NCBI RefSeq assembly: GCF_018614615.1
Contig: NZ_JAGGOK010000036.1
Coordinates: forward strand, 1-64,000
Direction: 5' to 3'
From: Streptomyces sp. ISL-100
GTDB taxonomy: Bacteria > Actinomycetota > Actinomycetes > Streptomycetales > Streptomycetaceae
DNA: 64,000 nucleotides
In this document: positions 60,494-64,000 of the stretch, one piece after another
How positions within the stretch are numbered: position 1 is the stretch's first letter
Layout: every line of letters begins with the position of its first letter
The notes under the pieces: model-generated
Told to the model about the DNA's origin: nothing
The model's input: only the letters and a program-made list of their open reading frames with translations
Database searches by the model: none
Program-made: the position numbers and the translations under genes

Positions 60494-61129
60494 CTAGTCG
60501 GCGGTCCCGTACATCCGGTCACCCGCGTCGCCGAGGCCCGGCACGATGTAGCCGTGCTCGTTGAGCCGCTCGTCGACCGAGGCCGTGACCACGGTGACCG
60601 GCGCGCCGGCCAGCTCACGCTCCATGAGCTCGACGCCCTCGGGCGCCGCGAGCAGCACGACCGCCGTGACATCGTCCGCGCCACGCTTGATCAGCTCACG
60701 GATCGCCGCGACCAGCGTGCCGCCGGTGGCCAGCATCGGGTCGAGGACGTACACCTGGCGGCCGGAGAGGTCCTCCGGCATCCGGGTGGCGTAGGTCTCC
60801 GCCTGGAGCGTGTCCTCGTTGCGGATCATGCCGAGGAAGCCCACCTCGGCGGTCGGCAGCAGCCGCACCATGCCGTCGAGCATGCCAAGACCGGCCCGCA
60901 GGATCGGTACGACGAGGGGGCGCGGGTGGGACAGTTTCACGCCCGTCGTCGACGTCACGGGGGTATGGATGTCGACCTGTTCGGTGCGCACGTCCCTGGT
61001 GGCCTCGTACGCGAGCAGGGTGACCAGCTCGTCGGCGAGGCGCCGGAAGGTCGGGGAGTCGGTGCGCTTGTCGCGCAGGGTGGTGAGTTTGTGCGCCACC
61101 AACGGGTGGTCGACGACGTGGATCCGCAT
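60494..61129 (-). CDS. upp: Uracil phosphoribosyltransferase
   Basis: A 211-aa protein from ATG 61129 (MRIHVVDHPLVAHKLTTLRD), the standard Upp start. VYVLDPMLATGGTLVAAI is the PRPP-binding loop and PILRAGLGMLDG and YIVPGLGDAGDRMYGT complete the active site. It makes UMP from uracil and PRPP. It converges on the LytR_C gene with a three-base gap. Confidence 0.93.
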   Translation of the reverse strand: MRIHVVDHPLVAHKLTTLRDKRTDSPTFRRLADELVTLLAYEATRDVRTEQVDIHTPVTSTTGVKLSHPRPLVVPILRAGLGMLDGMVRLLPTAEVGFLGMIRNEDTLQAETYATRMPEDLSGRQVYVLDPMLATGGTLVAAIRELIKRGADDVTAVVLLAAPEGVELMERELAGAPVTVVTASVDERLNEHGYIVPGLGDAGDRMYGTAD

Positions 61130-61234
61130 GCCGTCAACAGTAGCCGGGCACACGGGCCGCCCGCGCTGGCATCAACACGCCGGCCGGAGGGAAGGTGGGG
61201 TGGGGGACAGACGCGGGCTTGGGGTGGTGGGCCG

Positions 61235-61450
61235 ATGCCGGACGGGGACCAGGAGCAGGATCAGGAACAGGAAGCGGAACAGGAACGGGAACAGCAGGAA
61301 AACATGGGTCTGGTCGACCGCAGGCGGCGGCGCGCCCAGTTCCTGCGCGAGTTGCACGAGGCGAAGGCCCTGCGCGAGCGGGTACAGCCACGCCGGGCCC
61401 GGGCGGCCCGGATGCGGCAGCACATGCGGATGCGTACCTTCCGCTGGTAG
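61235..61450 (+). CDS. Small conserved basic protein
   Basis: A 71-aa protein from ATG 61235. The first 25 residues are a Gln/Glu repeat (DQEQDQEQEAEQEREQQ); the rest, MGLVDRRRRRAQFLRELHEA then KALRERVQPRRARAARMRQ and MRTFRW, is highly conserved in Streptomyces between upp and the tadA-linked gene, from memory. It is Arg-rich and likely helical. The variable head may mean the real start is a later ATG at MGLVD. Function unknown. Confidence 0.6.
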   Translation: MPDGDQEQDQEQEAEQEREQQENMGLVDRRRRRAQFLRELHEAKALRERVQPRRARAARMRQHMRMRTFRW

Positions 61451-61647
61451 GGGCTATCTCGCAGGACTGGTACACGCCGCAAGAGCGGAAGACCTCTCGC
61501 GGAGCGATTGTTTCTGCCACGATTCCGAGTGGGCGGGGCTCGGAGCTGCGAAACGGTTTCTCCCCAACCTCAGCAACAACCTGAGCGACACCCTCCGGCC
61601 GGGAGGAACTCCAACCGGCACTTCTCAAGACCAGTGGGAGAGTCACG

Positions 61648-62196
61648 GTGTACTTCGCCGCACTGCTCGCGCGCACCGAAGACGGGTGGAAAGCGAGCGA
61701 CACGGAGCTCGACGACGTGGAAACCCTGTCCGACCTGACCGATCTGGCCCGCGAGGCCACGGTCGACGACGACACGGTGATCGTCTTCATCGAGCAGGAA
61801 GACGCATGGTTCGGCCTCGTCCGGGTGGACGGCGAGGAGGACCCTCGTATCTATGTCTCGGACGCGGCCGCGGCCGCTCGTTCCTCGTACGGGGAGATCC
61901 TGCTCACCGACGAACTGCTCGGCCGGGACCCCGAGGATCCGGATGCCCTGGAAGACCTCGTCGACCTCGACGGCACGGAGGACGGGGAACCGGACGAGGA
62001 ACTCAACAACGAGAGCGACGAGGAGGAGATCACGGCGGACGGCGGCAGCGTCGTACCGGCGGGTCCGCTCGGGGAGACAGGGATCCTGGCGGACCTCGGC
62101 CTGCCCGAGAAGGAGCTGCTGGCGCTGAGCACGGACGCGCTTGTCGAGATCGCCGACGCGCTGGGCGCCGCCGACGTACTGGAGACCGTCCAGTAG
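61648..62196 (+). CDS. tRNA adenosine deaminase-associated protein
   Basis: A 182-aa acidic protein beginning MYFAALLARTEDGWKASDTE, a family that in Streptomyces always precedes tadA. The C-terminal part is a short helical repeat (LSTDALVEIADALGAADVLE) and the linker is Asp/Glu-rich. Its TAG stop shares a base with the tadA GTG. Biochemical role unknown; a partner of the deaminase is inferred from the coupling. Confidence 0.82.
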   Translation: MYFAALLARTEDGWKASDTELDDVETLSDLTDLAREATVDDDTVIVFIEQEDAWFGLVRVDGEEDPRIYVSDAAAAARSSYGEILLTDELLGRDPEDPDALEDLVDLDGTEDGEPDEELNNESDEEEITADGGSVVPAGPLGETGILADLGLPEKELLALSTDALVEIADALGAADVLETVQ

Positions 62197-62690
62197 TGAG
62201 CCCGGCAGTCACAGAAGAAGCACCGGAACCCGATCCGGTACGGGACCGGTGGCGGGCGCCCATGCGCCTGGCCCTGGACGAGGCGGCGCGGGCGGCGGAG
62301 GCCGGCGACGTGCCGGTCGGCGCCGTCCTGCTGGGCCCCGACGGCTCGCTGCTCTCTGCGGGGCACAACGAGCGTGAGGCGACGGGTGACCCGACGGCGC
62401 ACGCCGAGGTGCTGGCCATCCGCAGGGCGGCGCTGGGGCTCGGTGAGTGGCGGCTGACGGGCTGCACGCTGGTCGTCACCCTGGAGCCGTGCACGATGTG
62501 CGCGGGTGCGCTCGTACAGTCGCGGGTGGACCGGGTCGTCTTCGGGGCGCTCGACGAGAAGGCGGGCGCCGCGGGTTCGCTCTGGGACGTCGTACGGGAC
62601 CGGAGGCTGAACCACCGGCCCGAGGTCATCCAGGGCGTACTCGAAAGGGAGTGCTCGGCGCAGTTGACGGCCTTCTTCAGGGACCGCTGA
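62196..62690 (+). CDS. tadA: tRNA adenosine(34) deaminase
   Basis: A 164-aa protein from GTG 62196. Zinc and catalytic motifs are TAHAEVLAIRRA (HAE) and EPCTMCAGAL (PCxxC), as in TadA, which deaminates A34 of tRNA-Arg to inosine. The first 15 residues are poorly conserved. A tRNA-Ser gene follows. Confidence 0.9.
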   Translation: MSPAVTEEAPEPDPVRDRWRAPMRLALDEAARAAEAGDVPVGAVLLGPDGSLLSAGHNEREATGDPTAHAEVLAIRRAALGLGEWRLTGCTLVVTLEPCTMCAGALVQSRVDRVVFGALDEKAGAAGSLWDVVRDRRLNHRPEVIQGVLERECSAQLTAFFRDR

Positions 62691-62772
62691 AGGGACCGCC
62701 GCAAGGACCGCCGCAGGGGCCGCCGAAGAACCGATTTCGGAGCACGGCCCGGCGTGGGCTAAGCTCTCTCTC

Positions 62773-62859
62773 GGTAGCGTGTCCGAGCGGCCTAAGGAGC
62801 ACGCCTCGAAAGCGTGTGAGGGGGCAACTCCTCCGTGGGTTCAAATCCCACCGCTACCG
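62773..62859 (+). tRNA. tRNA-Ser(CGA)
   Basis: 87 nt. Acceptor GGTAGCG (62773-62779) pairs with CGCTACC (62852-62858). Anticodon stem CACGC/GCGTG with loop CTCGAAA, anticodon CGA at 62807-62809, reads codon UCG. A long variable arm (GTGAGGGGGCAACTCCTCC region) fits class II tRNA-Ser. T-arm GTGGGTTCAAATCCCAC. CCA is not encoded. Confidence 0.95.
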
Positions 62860-62866
62860 CTCAGAA

Positions 62867-62899
62867 CGAAAGCCCCGACTCCCAGAGTCGGGGCTTTCG
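62867..62899 (+). terminator. Hairpin terminator after tRNA-Ser
   Basis: CGAAAGCCCCGACT (62867-62880) and AGTCGGGGCTTTCG (62886-62899) form a perfect 14-bp stem with a 5-nt loop just after the tRNA gene. Confidence 0.85.
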
Positions 62900-62953
62900 T
62901 GTTGTGCGGTTAGACTCACGCGACTCACGGGACCGGCAGGGGAGGCCGCACAG

Positions 62954-63118
62954 ATGGTGCAAACGAAGAAGATCGCGCTGTACATGGTCGTCGTCTTCGT
63001 GCTGTACACGATCATCACTTCCCCCGACAGGGCGGCCGCTCTCGTCCAGGTAGGGTTCGAAGGCGTGTCCAGTGCCGCCCAGGGGGTCGGCGAGTTCATG
63101 ACCCAGCTGATCCAGTGA
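62954..63118 (+). CDS. Small single-pass membrane protein
   Basis: A 54-aa protein from ATG 62954 with GGGGAGG upstream. MVQTKKIALYMVVVFVLYTI is a transmembrane helix near the N-terminus, followed by an amphipathic helix (AALVQVGFEGVSSAAQGVGE). Conserved between tRNA-Ser and the Dabb gene in Streptomyces, from memory. Function unknown. Confidence 0.65.
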   Translation: MVQTKKIALYMVVVFVLYTIITSPDRAAALVQVGFEGVSSAAQGVGEFMTQLIQ

Positions 63119-63140
63119 TCGAGCATCGAAGGAGTGCCCC

Positions 63141-63434
63141 TTGATCCGCCATCTGGTCCTCTTCAAGCTCAATGAGGGTGTCGAGCGGGACGAGCCGCGC
63201 GTCCTCGCCGGCGTGAAGGCCTTCGAAGAGCTCGACGGGGTCGTTCCCGAGCTGGAGTTCTGGGAATGCGCCTGGAACATCACCGACCGGCCCATCGCGT
63301 ACGACTTCGCCATCAACTCGGCGGTCCAGGACCGCGATGCGCTGAAGCGGTACATCGAGCACCCGGCCCACCAGGCGGCCGCCGGACAGTGGCGTGAATT
63401 CGCCACGTGGGTGATCGCCGACTACGAGTTCTGA
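63141..63434 (+). CDS. Dabb family stress-responsive protein
   Basis: A 97-aa protein, TTG start at 63141 with GAAGGAG upstream. MIRHLVLFKLNEGVERDEPR, FECAW-type strand (ELEFWECAWNI) and AYDFAINSAVQDRDALKRYI and HPAHQ fit the stress-responsive A/B barrel (Dabb) domain, a dimeric ferredoxin-like fold. Lies directly before sigF. Confidence 0.85.
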   Translation: MIRHLVLFKLNEGVERDEPRVLAGVKAFEELDGVVPELEFWECAWNITDRPIAYDFAINSAVQDRDALKRYIEHPAHQAAAGQWREFATWVIADYEF

Positions 63435-63451
63435 GCCCCCGCGGCAGCAAG

Positions 63452-63479
63452 CCCCGCACCGGTCCGGTGTGGGGTTTTT
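63452..63479 (+). terminator. Intrinsic terminator after the Dabb gene
   Basis: CCCCGCACC and GGTGTGGGG pair (one G-U) around a short loop, followed by TTTTT, a standard rho-independent terminator. Confidence 0.85.
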
Positions 63480-63609
63480 GCATGCGTACGCCCCAACTTG
63501 CCCCTCAACACGGGGGTATGCGGTGCTTGCGCACAGTGCACATGTCTTGTGATGCTATGACCGCTTTTGACGGATGAGTTGACCGTGGTTGACCGAGAAG
63601 AGGGGTGGC

Positions 63610-64000
63610 GTGACCGTGCCGGCCAGTACAGCACCTCAAGCTCCGCCCCAGCAGCTTCAGCCGCTCCCACCCGAGACCGCCCCCGACCCCCCGGCCGGCG
63701 GCACTCCGAAGAGCCGCGGCGCGGACACCAGGGCCCTCACGCAGGTGCTGTTCGAGGAGCTGAAGGGGCTGGACCCGGGGACACCCGAGCACAACCGCGT
63801 GCGCGGAGCGCTCATCGAGGCGAACCTGCCGCTGGTGCGGTACGCCGCCGCCCGGTTCCGCAGCCGCAACGAGCCGATGGAGGACGTCGTACAGGTCGGC
63901 ACGATCGGGCTGATCAACGCGATCGACCGGTTCGACCCGGACCGCGGCGTGCAGTTCCCGACCTTCGCGATGCCGACCGTCGTGGGCGAGATCAAGCGGT
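63610..64000 (+). CDS. sigF: RNA polymerase sigma factor SigF (SigB family), partial
   Basis: The first 130 codons of a sigma-70 family 3 factor, cut by the window edge. After a Pro-rich head (residues 1-38), region 1.2/2 appears: TQVLFEELKGLDPGTPEHNR, LIEANLPLVRYAAARFRSRN, EPMEDVVQVGTIGLINAIDR and FDPDRGVQFPTFAMPTVVGE. This is the SigF/SigB group, which serves sporulation and stress in Streptomyces. GTG start at 63610. The 130-bp upstream region after the terminator should hold its promoter. Confidence 0.85.
   Translation, partial: MTVPASTAPQAPPQQLQPLPPETAPDPPAGGTPKSRGADTRALTQVLFEELKGLDPGTPEHNRVRGALIEANLPLVRYAAARFRSRNEPMEDVVQVGTIGLINAIDRFDPDRGVQFPTFAMPTVVGEIKR

Noticed and set aside
1..64000. 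CRISPR array or prophage structural genes
   Set aside because: No regularly spaced repeats, cas genes, or capsid/tail/terminase genes were seen.

Overview
The window is high-GC actinobacterial DNA, almost certainly a Streptomyces chromosome. The evidence is the codon bias, GTG/TTG starts, GTGA/ATGA gene overlaps, Streptomyces-typical families (DUF6507, DUF6177, DUF6083, LytR_C, MmpS, SigF) and the block upp - tadA-associated gene - tadA - tRNA-Ser - Dabb - sigF at the right end. All assignments were made by reading the sequence; no database search was run.

Layout: (1) 1-6342: a tyrosine-recombinase remnant, then a polymorphic-toxin locus. It holds a DUF6507 gene, a 767-aa toxin with a nuclease-like C-terminus, two related immunity genes, a DUF6177 gene, and a duplicated 5' fragment of that last gene between the two immunity genes. 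(2) 6592-9708: a dehydrogenase coupled to a TPR-type regulator, then an RsbW-like ATPase. (3) 9934-17738: a tightly overlapping operon that looks like an undescribed RiPP-type (modified peptide) system. It has a Nudix enzyme, a radical SAM/SPASM protein, a Cys-rich unknown, a 2OG-Fe(II) oxygenase, a P-loop kinase, a Ser/Thr-kinase-like protein, a 48-aa candidate precursor between two hairpins, a HExxH-motif protein and a beta-lactamase-fold hydrolase. (4) 17855-25676: accessory genes. These are a BsuBI/PstI-like restriction-modification pair, an orphan 5S rRNA with a terminator, a glycosyltransferase, and a two-gene unit whose products share a short amyloid-signalling-like motif at opposite termini. 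(5) 26127-29762: two copies of a 63-bp tRNA-Ser(GGA) 3' half bracket a helicase-like gene and vapBC, which suggests a relic integrative element.

(6) 29851-54426: a phenazine gene cluster. Leftward from a divergent promoter near 40.1 kb run phzC, phzD, phzE, shikimate kinase, transketolase, EPSP synthase, a flavin monooxygenase and chorismate synthase. Rightward run phzB, a small unknown, phzF, phzG, a PhzS-like monooxygenase and a SnoaL-like protein. Then come a domesticated IS701-type protein, a GAF/PucR-type regulator, a methyltransferase, a PabAB-type synthase, an XRE regulator divergent from an MFS exporter, and 3-dehydroquinate synthase. The cluster therefore carries much of its own shikimate supply. 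phzD has an in-frame TAG where PhzD homologues have Trp, so the copy read here should be non-functional unless this is a sequencing error. A 9-mer, CGGGACAAC, recurs in the cluster's promoter regions.

(7) 54492-64000: a degraded junction (CMD-like and PEP-mutase-like remnants), then conserved chromosomal genes, including an ABC-F gene with an apparent 1-nt frameshift. The window ends inside sigF.
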